A stretch of DNA of 64,000 nucleotides, taken from NCBI GenBank assembly GCA_001282665.1, contig LN874948.1, forward strand, positions 24,984 to 88,983, written 5' to 3'. Below the pieces are notes generated by a model that worked only from the letters and a program-made list of their open reading frames with translations, did no database searches and had not been told where the DNA came from. The stretch's first letter is position 1. Each line of letters opens with the position of its first letter. The translations under genes were made by a program, and so were the position numbers. Shown piece by piece: positions 24,684-32,805 of this stretch. The stretch is from Clostridiales bacterium mt11 (GTDB lineage: Bacteria > Bacillota > Clostridia > Tissierellales > Tepidimicrobiaceae).

Positions 24684-25694
24684 ATGTCAAAGGTTTTTAA
24701 ATTAATTTCACTGACATTAATACTGACCTTACTCCTTAGTATGAGTTTAACTGGCTGTAAAAAAGATGAGCTTAAAAAGGTTAGACTTATAGAAGTTACC
24801 CATTCTCTTTTTTATACCCCTCAATATGTGGCAATAACTCAAGGATTCTTTGAAGAAGAAGGATTAAAAATTGAGCTTACCAATGGTAAAGGAGCAGATA
24901 AATGTATGACGGCTCTATTAAGTGGTGAAGCAGATGTGGCATTTATGGGACCAGAAGCCTCCGTATACGTCTATAACCAAAGTAGGGAAGATTATGCCAT
25001 CAATTTTGCTCAACTAACCCAAAAAGATGGCTCTTTTCTTGTAGGAAGAGAACCTGACCCTGACTTTACATTTGATAAGCTTAAGGGAAAAGAAATAATC
25101 GGTGGAAGAAAAGGTGGAATGCCTGAAATGACTTTGGAATACGTACTTAAAGAGCATGGACTCACACCGGGTGTCGATGTAAATGTAAGGACCGATATTC
25201 AATTCGATGTTATGGCAGGGGCTTTTGTTGGAGGCGAAGGTGATTATGTAGCACTATTTGAACCCGTAGCCGCTACCTTAGAAAAAGAAGGAAAAGGATA
25301 TGTAGTTGCATCCATTGGTAAGGAAGGAGGATATATACCTTATACATGTTATTCAACTACTAAGAGCATAATTGAAAAGAACCCAGATTTGATACAAAAA
25401 TTTACCAACGCAGTATATAAAGGTATGCTTTGGGTACAAAACCATTCTACAGAGGAAATTGCCGAAGCAGTAAAACCACAATTTCCAGATACAGACGATG
25501 AAGTGCTAATAACTTTAATAAATAGATACAAAGAACAAGATACTTGGAAACCAGATTTAATTTTAACTGAAGATGGATTAAATCATATGATGGATATAAT
25601 GGAATTAGCAGGAGAGTTAGATAAGAGAGCTGACTATGAAAAGATAGTAACTACCAAATTTGCAGAAAAAGCTATGAACAATATAAGGAAATAA
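24684..25694 (+). CDS. ABC-type substrate-binding lipoprotein (NMT1/SsuA-like)
   Basis: A 336-residue exported lipoprotein: signal peptide with lipobox LTGC, so the mature protein is anchored through that cysteine. The body matches the NMT1/THI5-like periplasmic-binding fold: LFYTPQYVAITQGFFEEEGLKIEL, LLSGEADVAFMGPEASVYVY and YVASIGKEGG-type blocks. Such proteins deliver sulfonates, pyrimidines, thiamine precursors or other small ligands to ABC importers. No permease or ATPase gene lies beside it, so the ligand and partners are unknown. The gene is monocistronic with its own terminator. The ATG follows a GGAGGG site. Confidence 0.85.
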   Translation: MSKVFKLISLTLILTLLLSMSLTGCKKDELKKVRLIEVTHSLFYTPQYVAITQGFFEEEGLKIELTNGKGADKCMTALLSGEADVAFMGPEASVYVYNQSREDYAINFAQLTQKDGSFLVGREPDPDFTFDKLKGKEIIGGRKGGMPEMTLEYVLKEHGLTPGVDVNVRTDIQFDVMAGAFVGGEGDYVALFEPVAATLEKEGKGYVVASIGKEGGYIPYTCYSTTKSIIEKNPDLIQKFTNAVYKGMLWVQNHSTEEIAEAVKPQFPDTDDEVLITLINRYKEQDTWKPDLILTEDGLNHMMDIMELAGELDKRADYEKIVTTKFAEKAMNNIRK

Positions 25695-25701
25695 TATGAA
25701 T

Positions 25702-25740
25702 AAAATAGTGGTAATCACGGATGATTGCCACTATTTTATT
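25702..25740 (+). terminator. Terminator after the binding-protein gene
   Basis: AAAATAGTGG pairs with CCACTATTTT, extended by AATC/GATT, with a T-rich tail, 8 bases after the stop. Confidence 0.85.
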
Positions 25741-25862
25741 TATTCTAAATACTTAGCTATAAAAAGTTACAAATTAGTTACATTTTCCTCTTTATTTATT
25801 ATTAATTTTACTATATACTTATAATAACAAGGTTAAAAAGAAAAAAAGGAGTTGCTTTAATA

Positions 25863-26828
25863 ATGCTGAATATAAAATATTTGAAAAATACTGTCATAAC
25901 TTTTACTATAGCTGGAGTCCTATCCATTAATCCAATATTTGTACAAGCTGAATTAGGAGATCAAGTATTGAGAAAGGGAATGGAGCATGAAGATGTAAAA
26001 ACCCTCCAACAGCATCTAATAAACCTAAACTATCTCGACCTTGAGGAAACTACTACATATTATGGAGATCAAACCGTTAATGCTGTGATGGATTTCCAAA
26101 ATTCAATAGGAATGAAAGCAGACGGTATATTTGGTCCTGATTCATTTAAAGTCTTAAAAAGCCTCTTAGAATTAGAACCTCTAACATATAATCGTATACT
26201 TAAGGAAGATATAAGCGGAGAAGATGTACAAGCTCTACAGGAAAGACTTAAAATATTAGGTTTTTTAGATATAGATAATTGTACTACTTATTTTGGTTCG
26301 GAAACTAGACAAGCTCTTATGGATTTTCAAAATTTATATGGTATTAAAGCTGATGGAATAGCTGGTGCGGAAACCATCCAAGCCATAAATGATGCTTTAA
26401 GTGGAAACAAACGCAGACCTAGACCATCAGCTAGTAGAGGCGGTTCGAGAAGTGGTTCTTTAGGGGAAGCGATTATATCTACTGCTAAAAGATATATGGG
26501 TACTCCCTATTCATATGGCAATTCCAGTTCAAGTGCATTTGATTGTTCAGGCTTCACACAGTATATATATAAACAACACGGTATAGATATACCTCGTTCA
26601 TCAGTTGACCAAGCAACAGCTGGAAGTGAATTAAGCAAAGAAGAGCTACAACTTGGAGATTTAGTCATATTTAGCAATACATATAAATCTGGTCCAAGCC
26701 ATGCAGGAATATACATAGGAAATGGCAACTTTATACACTCCAGCTCTGCTGGAGGAGGAGTTATAATATCAACCCTTAGTTCTGGATATTATAGTGATCA
26801 CTTTACATGTGGAAGAAGAGTATATTAG
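25863..26828 (+). CDS. Secreted NlpC/P60 peptidoglycan hydrolase with two PG-binding domains
   Basis: A 321-residue exported protein: signal peptide (about 1-29, ending VQAE), two PG_binding_1 repeats (about 35-102 and 113-180, each with LQQHLINLNYLD- and DFQN-type blocks and ADGIFG/ADGIAG), a Ser/Arg/Gly linker (182-198), and a C-terminal NlpC/P60 endopeptidase. The catalytic residues are C228 in FDCSGF, H280 in SHAGIY and H292 in FIHSSS. It probably cuts stem peptides in the wall. It is a single gene whose stop codon lies inside its terminator hairpin. Confidence 0.95.
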   Translation: MLNIKYLKNTVITFTIAGVLSINPIFVQAELGDQVLRKGMEHEDVKTLQQHLINLNYLDLEETTTYYGDQTVNAVMDFQNSIGMKADGIFGPDSFKVLKSLLELEPLTYNRILKEDISGEDVQALQERLKILGFLDIDNCTTYFGSETRQALMDFQNLYGIKADGIAGAETIQAINDALSGNKRRPRPSASRGGSRSGSLGEAIISTAKRYMGTPYSYGNSSSSAFDCSGFTQYIYKQHGIDIPRSSVDQATAGSELSKEELQLGDLVIFSNTYKSGPSHAGIYIGNGNFIHSSSAGGGVIISTLSSGYYSDHFTCGRRVY

Positions 26829-26844
26829 TATACTCTTCTTTTTG
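26813..26844 (+). terminator. Terminator enclosing the stop codon of the NlpC/P60 gene
   Basis: AAGAAGAGTATA and TATACTCTTCTT pair with the TAG stop at the loop, followed by TTTTG. The hairpin overlaps the last codons. Confidence 0.75.
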
Positions 26845-26850
26845 TTTATA

Positions 26851-28149
26851 TTAAATTTTCTCTACTATATTTTTTCTTCTATATACACTGGAGATTATCC
26901 CTATCATTATCATATTTACCATATTTAAAACCGTTCCATAGCTTATAAATGGCATGGATATACCTGCCACTGGCGCTAATCCTAAAGCCATTAAGATATT
27001 ATACACAAACTGAATAATTAATAAAGAACTAAAAGTAGATACTAATAATCTTCCATAACTATCTTCAATACTCTTAGCAGTTTTGATTAATCTTATAAAA
27101 AACACTATGGACAATGTTATTATGGATATACCTATTAACCATCCAAAGGCATAAATGATATATGAAAATATATAATCGGTATGCATTTCTGGTAAGTCCA
27201 GTATAGGCTTTTCAATCTTATCTATATTAGTCCTATCTCCTAAAAGACCTGCTGAAGATATTAGATTTCTTAACTGAACATCCATATAACCATTCTTAAA
27301 TGGATTTAGTATAGCTTTTAATCTATCAATTTTATAAGGATAATTGATTATTGAAAGAAATGCTGCTATAGCACTAACGCCTATGCTTCCAAATATATAC
27401 TTAACACTTCCCTTGGATACAAATATTAAAACCAATGCCATGGTAAAATACATGATTATAGGAGTCATCGTTGCTAACCTCAAAGATATAATCATTGGTA
27501 AAAATAAAATTATCAAATTTGAAAATCTTTTACCCTTTTGCCATCGGTCTTCAGAAAACATTCCAGATAAAGCTATAGCATATAAAAATGGAGTTATATA
27601 GGCTAAATTTCTACTTACTCTATAAACGAAAACTGTAGTCTCTATATTGAATATTCTATAGTGCCCCTCTACAAATATAGATAACAAGCTAGTTCCTATA
27701 TAAAGATATTTTGAAAAAGGTTTGAACTTTCTATAGTCAAAGAAGTATAATCCAACTATTATAGCTATACCAGCTACAAACATTATAGCTGAATTTTTAA
27801 TCATCCCTTTAATTCTCCAATCAGTCCATAACCCTTGAATGCTCATCACGTAAAGTGCTACAATGCCTATCAATGTAAATATGAAAGTTAAAGCTAATAT
27901 ACTCCACTCAGGTTTAGGCTTGTGAACCTTATTTAATTCCTGTCCTAATATGTAGGGATCCCCCATTTGTTTTATTGCCCCATCTATGGCTTCTTCTAAA
28001 GTAAGATTTTTTTCCATATCTTCTTCCACAATATTATCTATATGATCTAACAACTCTTCTTTAATGTTTTCATGTATGTCCTTAAATTTTATTTGACCAC
28101 ATACGAGTTCCATGTAAGCTCTTACCTTTTCATTTTTCATCAAATCCAT
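26851..28149 (-). CDS. HAAS-domain/FtsW-RodA-SpoVE fusion protein
   Basis: A 432-residue membrane protein. Residues about 1-75 form a HAAS (permease-prefix) domain (VRAYMELVCGQIKFKDIHENIKEEL, GAIKQMGDPYILGQELN). The rest is a multi-spanning SEDS domain related to FtsW/RodA/SpoVE, with SAGLLGDR, LPEMHTDYIFSYIIYAFGWLIG and GISMPFISYGT matching the family's extracellular loop and final signature. SEDS proteins polymerise lipid II. The HAAS domain typically pairs with a PadR regulator, and the padR gene overlaps its start by 10 bases. It may be a specialised glycosyltransferase under PadR control; its activity is unproven. Confidence 0.82.
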   Translation of the reverse strand: MDLMKNEKVRAYMELVCGQIKFKDIHENIKEELLDHIDNIVEEDMEKNLTLEEAIDGAIKQMGDPYILGQELNKVHKPKPEWSILALTFIFTLIGIVALYVMSIQGLWTDWRIKGMIKNSAIMFVAGIAIIVGLYFFDYRKFKPFSKYLYIGTSLLSIFVEGHYRIFNIETTVFVYRVSRNLAYITPFLYAIALSGMFSEDRWQKGKRFSNLIILFLPMIISLRLATMTPIIMYFTMALVLIFVSKGSVKYIFGSIGVSAIAAFLSIINYPYKIDRLKAILNPFKNGYMDVQLRNLISSAGLLGDRTNIDKIEKPILDLPEMHTDYIFSYIIYAFGWLIGISIITLSIVFFIRLIKTAKSIEDSYGRLLVSTFSSLLIIQFVYNILMALGLAPVAGISMPFISYGTVLNMVNMIMIGIISSVYRRKNIVEKI

Positions 28150-28481
28150 ATATATTCACCTCCAATAACTTTATTCACCGTTTGGGAAAATACATTCCAT
28201 TCCTCTTTCTTCTCCTTTATATGTTTTTTACCTTTAGGTGTAATAGAATAGTACTTCCTTTTACGACTTCCCTCTCCTTTATCCCAATAGGATTCTAAAT
28301 ATCCATCAGATTCTAAGCTATGAAGTAGTGGATATAGAGTTCCTTCTTTAAACTCAAATACTCCATTGGACTTTTTATCGATTTCTTTTATTATCTCGTA
28401 ACCGTACATGGACTTTTCCTCTAAAAGGCTTAGAACTAATATAGACGTACTACCATTTATTAATTCCTTACTGATTTTCAT
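28140..28481 (-). CDS. PadR-family transcriptional regulator
   Basis: A 113-residue winged-helix protein: ELINGSTSILVLSLLEEKSMYGYEIIKEI is the typical PadR N-terminus, then GTLYPLLHSLESDGYLESYW and RKRKYYSITPKGKKHI form the wing, followed by a short C-terminal helix. PadR proteins are usually repressors that bind palindromes near their own promoter. Here a 33-bp palindrome lies 23 bases upstream of the start. The gene overlaps the HAAS-FtsW gene by 10 bases, so the two are translationally coupled. The ATG follows GGAGG. Confidence 0.93.
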   Translation of the reverse strand: MKISKELINGSTSILVLSLLEEKSMYGYEIIKEIDKKSNGVFEFKEGTLYPLLHSLESDGYLESYWDKGEGSRKRKYYSITPKGKKHIKEKKEEWNVFSQTVNKVIGGEYIWI

Positions 28482-28494
28482 TTTTTCACCTCCA

Positions 28495-28536
28495 ATACAT
28501 AGATATTCTATACATAGATAATCTATGTATAGAATA
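28495..28536 (-). promoter_or_regulatory. Predicted PadR operator palindrome
   Basis: TATTCTATACATAGAT and its exact complement are separated by one base (28504-28536). An extra direct half-site, ATACATAGAT, lies at 28495-28504. It sits directly upstream of the padR start, where autorepressor sites of this family occur. Confidence 0.75.
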
Positions 28537-28560
28537 CTCTTTATTATTCTTTATGTCAAG

Positions 28561-28604
28561 AAAAAAACATGAGTCAAAGGAATTCCTTTGACTCATGTTT
28601 TTTT
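28561..28604 (-). terminator. Terminator after the YwaF-like gene
   Basis: A perfect 44-bp palindrome, AAAAAAACATGAGTCAAAGG-AATT-complement, ends in seven T residues and starts directly after the stop codon. Confidence 0.9.
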
Positions 28605-29360
28605 CTAAATTAAACTCTCTATTTCTTCTTTCTCTAAATAATGATTATAGACTATTTTGCATACATAATAAAATAAGAAAATAATTACATTGAATACATT
28701 AAGCGCAGTAACTGTATAAAAAAATTGAGATAATCTATCTATAAATCCAATTGAAAATGGTGGATTTACTAAGTAGCAATAATTGGAGTTAGTAATTTTA
28801 TCAAAAGCATAGACTAGAACATGATAAATATTTGTAAAAAACAATATAGATACTAGGCTTTTTTTGTTTATATAATGCTTCACAACTACTAAAAAGTAAA
28901 TTGCAGACCATAACATTAGAATATGTCCTCCAAAGAAAGATACTATTGTATAGTGAGGAAACTTAAACGGATCTACAACTGGAAAAAAAAGAGCTAAGAA
29001 TGCACCTGCAATTCCCCAATAGCAGCAGATGTTTTTAAAAAACTCCTTATTAGTAATAAAAGCAAAAATAGTTAATATAATAGCCACTCTACAATTATAT
29101 AGAGGTAAACTCTCTTGTATGGAAAAATACCCTGAAAATCCATACCATAGATACAATGTTATTTGCTGCATGGCGAGTACAATAGTCATTATAATTTTAA
29201 ATGCATCTCCATACTTAGGTATTCTAAGCTTCTCTCTACGTTTAATAATCAATTCAATTCCAAATAATATTATTGCCATTATAATCCAGTGTGCTATACT
29301 GCCTGTTGGAAAAATATATCCATCTGGAATACCTCTAAAAAAATATCTAATACTTTTCAT
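28605..29360 (-). CDS. YwaF/TIGR02206-family membrane protein
   Basis: A 251-residue multi-spanning membrane protein. The block LPLYNCRVAIILTIFAF, then GIAGAFLALFFPVVDPFKFPHY and FFGGHILMLWSAIYFLVV, matches the TIGR02206 family (B. subtilis YwaF), whose function is unknown. About six membrane segments are visible. The frame stays open to 29450, but the ATG at 29360 follows AAGGAGAAAGTGT and gives the usual N-terminus. It stands alone between the PadR unit and trpS, with its own terminator. Confidence 0.8.
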   Translation of the reverse strand: MKSIRYFFRGIPDGYIFPTGSIAHWIIMAIILFGIELIIKRREKLRIPKYGDAFKIIMTIVLAMQQITLYLWYGFSGYFSIQESLPLYNCRVAIILTIFAFITNKEFFKNICCYWGIAGAFLALFFPVVDPFKFPHYTIVSFFGGHILMLWSAIYFLVVVKHYINKKSLVSILFFTNIYHVLVYAFDKITNSNYCYLVNPPFSIGFIDRLSQFFYTVTALNVFNVIIFLFYYVCKIVYNHYLEKEEIESLI

Positions 29361-29530
29361 ACACTTTCTCCTTTTTATAAACTTAAAGGTAAAATCCTTA
29401 TGCAAAAAATTGTACCAGCAAAATATACAAAATGCAACAAAAATTATCAATATTTAACATACAAAGCCATAAACATTAGATAAATAAATATATTATATAT
29501 TTATTACATTTTTCAAAAAAATATTTGGAG

Positions 29531-29568
29531 ATAAAATAAAAGGGAAAAAGTTAAAAAACTTTTTCCCT
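29531..29568 (-). terminator. Terminator after trpS
   Basis: On the minus strand, AGGGAAAAAGTT pairs with AACTTTTTCCCT and is followed by TTTATTTTATC. Confidence 0.85.
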
Positions 29569-29594
29569 AATAAAACTCGATTATACTAAACAAC

Positions 29595-30587
29595 CTATGG
29601 TTGTATAAATCCCACTTTTTTATATACTTTTCTAAGAGTCTTCATAGCTGCATAATTAGCTTTTTCTGCCCCTTCTTTATATATCTTTTCTAAATAGTCT
29701 TTGTTTTTCATGAAATAATCATACTTTTCTTGTATTGGCGTTAATCCTTCTATTATTACTTCAGCTAAATCCTCTTTAAATTTGCCATATCCAACTCCTT
29801 GATAATTGTTTTCAATTGTTTCTACAGAATCTCCAGAGAATACACTATATATATTCATCAAATTCTTAACACCTAATTGGTCGTCATTATATTTTATTTC
29901 TCCTATAGAATCCGTTACTGCTCTTTTTATCTTTCTTCTTATGGCATCGGGTTTGTCTAAAATTAAAATATAAGCATTTTCATCTGTATCTGATTTTGAC
30001 ATTTTGACTTCTGGATTTTGAAGACTCATTATCTTTGCACCAAACTTTTGTATTAAAGGTGCTGGCACTTTAAAGGTTTCACTATATTTATTATTAAATC
30101 TCTCTGCCAAATCCCTAGCTAATTCCAAGTGCTGCTTTTGATCTTCCCCTACAGGAACCAAATCCGCTTGATATAATAAAATATCCGAAGCCATAAGCAC
30201 AGGATAAGTAAATAATGCTGCATTTAAATTTTCTTCACTTCTCTTAGCTTTCTCTTTAAATTGAGTCATTCTACTCAACTGCCCCATATAAGAAATCGAA
30301 TTTAATACCCAAGTCAATTCAGCATGAGCTCTAACATGGGATTGAATAAATAATGTAGATTTTTCTGAATCCATTCCACTAGCCAAATATATGGCTAAAA
30401 CTTTTAACGTGTTTTGTCTTAAATCCTTTGGCACTTGGGGTACTGTAATAGCATGTAAATCAACTATACAATAATAGCAATCATATTCTTCTTGTAAATC
30501 AACCCAATTTTTTATAGCTCCTACATAGTTTCCTATAGTTAATCCTCCAGATGGTTGAACACCACTAAATACAACTTTTCTTTCCAT
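29595..30587 (-). CDS. trpS: Tryptophanyl-tRNA synthetase
   Basis: Class I synthetase that charges tRNA-Trp. The 330-residue length is normal. The HIGH-equivalent motif is PSGGLTIGNYVG (TIGN at 17-20), the KMSKS motif is VKMSKSD (about 193-199), and GEDQKQHLELARDLAERFN is typical. The ATG at 30587 has a GGAGG site. It is preceded by a Trp T-box leader and ends in its own terminator, so it is an independent unit regulated by tryptophan supply. Confidence 0.97.
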   Translation of the reverse strand: MERKVVFSGVQPSGGLTIGNYVGAIKNWVDLQEEYDCYYCIVDLHAITVPQVPKDLRQNTLKVLAIYLASGMDSEKSTLFIQSHVRAHAELTWVLNSISYMGQLSRMTQFKEKAKRSEENLNAALFTYPVLMASDILLYQADLVPVGEDQKQHLELARDLAERFNNKYSETFKVPAPLIQKFGAKIMSLQNPEVKMSKSDTDENAYILILDKPDAIRRKIKRAVTDSIGEIKYNDDQLGVKNLMNIYSVFSGDSVETIENNYQGVGYGKFKEDLAEVIIEGLTPIQEKYDYFMKNKDYLEKIYKEGAEKANYAAMKTLRKVYKKVGFIQP

Positions 30588-30602
30588 TTTTAATACCTCC
30601 TA

Positions 30603-30850
30603 TAAAAAATCCCTTTCATCTCATTATAAATAAGAGACGAAAGGGTTACTTCCGTGGTACCACTCAAATTGGCTTTAAGCCCACTTTAATCTATTAAGGG
30701 TAATCAGCCCTAATATCCTACTAAAATTCAGATATTAACTCCCAAGTCCATTCGATATAATAGTATCATCAGGCTTTCACCATCCCTGATTCGCTTTAGA
30801 CCTATATTATATCTACTACTCTCGGTCACAGTTTCAATATTTATCTATTA
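30603..30850 (-). promoter_or_regulatory. T-box riboswitch, Trp specifier, upstream of trpS
   Basis: On the minus strand, the core GAGTGGTACCACGGAA is at about 30650-30665, then a terminator (AACCCTTTCGTCTC with GAGATGAAAGGGAT) and a T-run. The specifier region reads GAA-TGG-AC, with TGG (Trp) at 30748-30750. Confidence 0.93.
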
Positions 30851-30922
30851 TCCTATATTATACACCATAGTACTTAAAAGTAAATACAAATATTATATCT
30901 ATTAAATTAAATCAAATTTATC

Positions 30923-30950
30923 TTTAGGTCAGATGCTAATCTGACCTAAA
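30923..30950 (-). terminator. Hairpin after cysE, probable terminator
   Basis: The 12-bp arms TTTAGGTCAGAT and ATCTGACCTAAA enclose a 4-nt loop, 20 bases after the cysE stop. The following U-tract is weak, so efficiency is uncertain. Confidence 0.55.
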
Positions 30951-30969
30951 GATTTATTCTAACAACTAA

Positions 30970-31515
30970 CTATATTACATACATTAAATAATCATCTCTA
31001 TTGGTTTTTACAACCTTGGCAGGTATTCCAACTACAGTTGTATAAGGAGGCACATCTTTCAAGACAACAGCATTAGCGCCTATCTTAGCTCCTCTTCCAA
31101 TGGTTATAGGTCCCAATATCTTAGCTCCTGTACCTATCATTACATTATCCTCTACAGTAGGATGACGTTTAGTATTTGGCTCTCCTCCAATTCCCCCTAG
31201 AGTTACTCCATGATACATGGTAACATTATCGCCAACTTCAGCTGTCTCACCTATTACTACACCCATTCCATGGTCTATAAACAGATTTCTTCCTATTTTA
31301 GCTCCTGGATGGATTTCTATCCCCGTCTTTCTTCTAGCCCTTTGGGAAATAATTCTAGATAATGTATACCTTTTTTTATTATAGAGTTTATGAGCCCATC
31401 TATGATAGAGCACAGCCTTTAGACTAGGATAACAAAATATTGCCTCAAATAGATTTTTAGCTGCTGGATCCTTTTCCAATATATTTCTTGCTTCTTCTAT
31501 AATAAATTTAAACAT
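30970..31515 (-). CDS. cysE: Serine O-acetyltransferase
   Basis: Makes O-acetylserine, the substrate of cysteine synthase. 181 residues with an N-terminal helical domain (MFKFIIEEARNILEKDPAAKN) and a left-handed beta-helix of hexapeptide repeats: FIDHGMGVVIGETAEVGDN, VTMYHGVTLGG, RHPTVEDNVMIGTGA. The ATG at 31515 was chosen because GGAGAG lies 8 bases upstream and the N-terminus matches the family; the frame also has GTG and ATG codons at 31524 and 31521 that are too close to the RBS. It follows cysK immediately, so the pair is one transcript under the Cys T-box. Confidence 0.95.
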   Translation of the reverse strand: MFKFIIEEARNILEKDPAAKNLFEAIFCYPSLKAVLYHRWAHKLYNKKRYTLSRIISQRARRKTGIEIHPGAKIGRNLFIDHGMGVVIGETAEVGDNVTMYHGVTLGGIGGEPNTKRHPTVEDNVMIGTGAKILGPITIGRGAKIGANAVVLKDVPPYTTVVGIPAKVVKTNRDDYLMYVI

Positions 31516-31520
31516 ATACA

Positions 31521-32435
31521 TCACTCTCCATTAAACAGATCTGTAGATAAATACCTTTCTCCAGTATCAGGAAGAACTGTAACAACGGTTTTTCCTTTAC
31601 CTAATCTTTTAGCTATCTTTACAGCAGCAGCCCCATTTGCTCCTGATGATATACCGCAAAGTATTCCATCATTCTTTCCAAGATGTTTAGCCTGTAGGTA
31701 TGCTTCCTCTTCTTCTATTCCTATTATCTCATCAAGTATATCTCTATCCAATATACTTGGTATGAAGTTAGCTCCTATTCCCTGTAATCCATGACTACCA
31801 GCTTTACCTCCAGATAGAAGCGGAGATTTCTTTGGCTCTACTGCTACTATAAGTATATTCGGATTCACTTCTTTTAGCCTCTTACCTACTCCAGTTATAG
31901 TACCTCCAGTGCCAACGCCAGCTACAAAAGCATCTATATCTGTTTTAACGCTTTCTAAAATTTCCACTGCTGTAGTTTCATAGTGTGCTTTTACATTGTT
32001 TATATTCCCAAACTGATTAGGCATAAAGTATCCATTATCCTTAACTAGCTTTTCTGCCAACTCTACTGAACCTGCCATCCCATATTTTCCTTCTGTTAAT
32101 ATAACCTCTGCACCATAAGCTTCCATAAGCTTTCTTCTTTCAATACTCATAGTGTCAGGCATAACTATCTTTACTTTATAACCTTTTGCTGCTCCTATCA
32201 TTGCTAAGGCAATACCTGTATTGCCACTAGTAGGCTCAACAATAGTTCCACCTTTTTTAAGCATACCCTTTTCTTCTGCATCTTTAATCATATATAAGGC
32301 TGCTCTATCCTTTACACTTCCTCCTGGATTGAAGGATTCTACCTTTACTAGTATATCCCCCATTTCATCAGAATTATTATTTAGCTTTACTAAAGGTGTT
32401 CTTCCGATAGTTTCATAAATATTGTTATACTTCAT
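31521..32435 (-). CDS. cysK: Cysteine synthase (O-acetylserine sulfhydrylase)
   Basis: PLP enzyme that makes cysteine from O-acetylserine and sulfide. From the chosen start it has 304 residues. The PLP lysine is K42 in NPGGSVKDRAA, the phosphate-binding loop is GTGGTITG, and the substrate loop is TSGNTGIAL. The frame is open to 32549, but that extension overlaps the T-box leader; the ATG at 32435 has GGAGG upstream and gives the usual start MKYNNIYETIGRTPL. It forms an operon with cysE, regulated by a Cys-specific T-box. Confidence 0.97.
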   Translation of the reverse strand: MKYNNIYETIGRTPLVKLNNNSDEMGDILVKVESFNPGGSVKDRAALYMIKDAEEKGMLKKGGTIVEPTSGNTGIALAMIGAAKGYKVKIVMPDTMSIERRKLMEAYGAEVILTEGKYGMAGSVELAEKLVKDNGYFMPNQFGNINNVKAHYETTAVEILESVKTDIDAFVAGVGTGGTITGVGKRLKEVNPNILIVAVEPKKSPLLSGGKAGSHGLQGIGANFIPSILDRDILDEIIGIEEEEAYLQAKHLGKNDGILCGISSGANGAAAVKIAKRLGKGKTVVTVLPDTGERYLSTDLFNGE

Positions 32436-32467
32436 CTCTATTACCTCCATTTTTTTAGTTTTTAAAA

Positions 32468-32720
32468 ATAAAAAAACCTTCCACCTCAAGTATATAAAAA
32501 TATACAGAGGCAAAAGGTTGGCTTCGCGGTTCCACTCTGCTTGAGACATAGTCTCATCTTAATTCAAGTACTAACATACTCTAGTTCTGTAACGGGAACT
32601 ACCGTTTTAGTCTACTATATACTTCGACTAAAAGCTCATTGGTGCACTTCAAATATACTTAATATAGATTCCTCTCACCTATGGAATCCTCTCTGTAATA
32701 CTCTATATATTTTACTTTAC
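32468..32720 (-). promoter_or_regulatory. T-box riboswitch, Cys specifier, upstream of cysK-cysE
   Basis: On the minus strand, the core AGAGTGGAACCGCGAA is at about 32523-32538. It is followed by a long terminator hairpin (AACCTT...CCTC...GTATA with TATAC...GAGG...AAGGTT, 32475-32519) and a T-run. The specifier loop reads GAAG-TGC-AC, with TGC (Cys) at 32644-32646, matching a biosynthetic operon. Confidence 0.94.
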
Positions 32721-32805
32721 CAAATCATAGCTTTTTTACATCAATTATTTTATAAATTATTATATTCCAATATAACATAAATGTTCATATTAGTAAATAC
32801 TTTTT

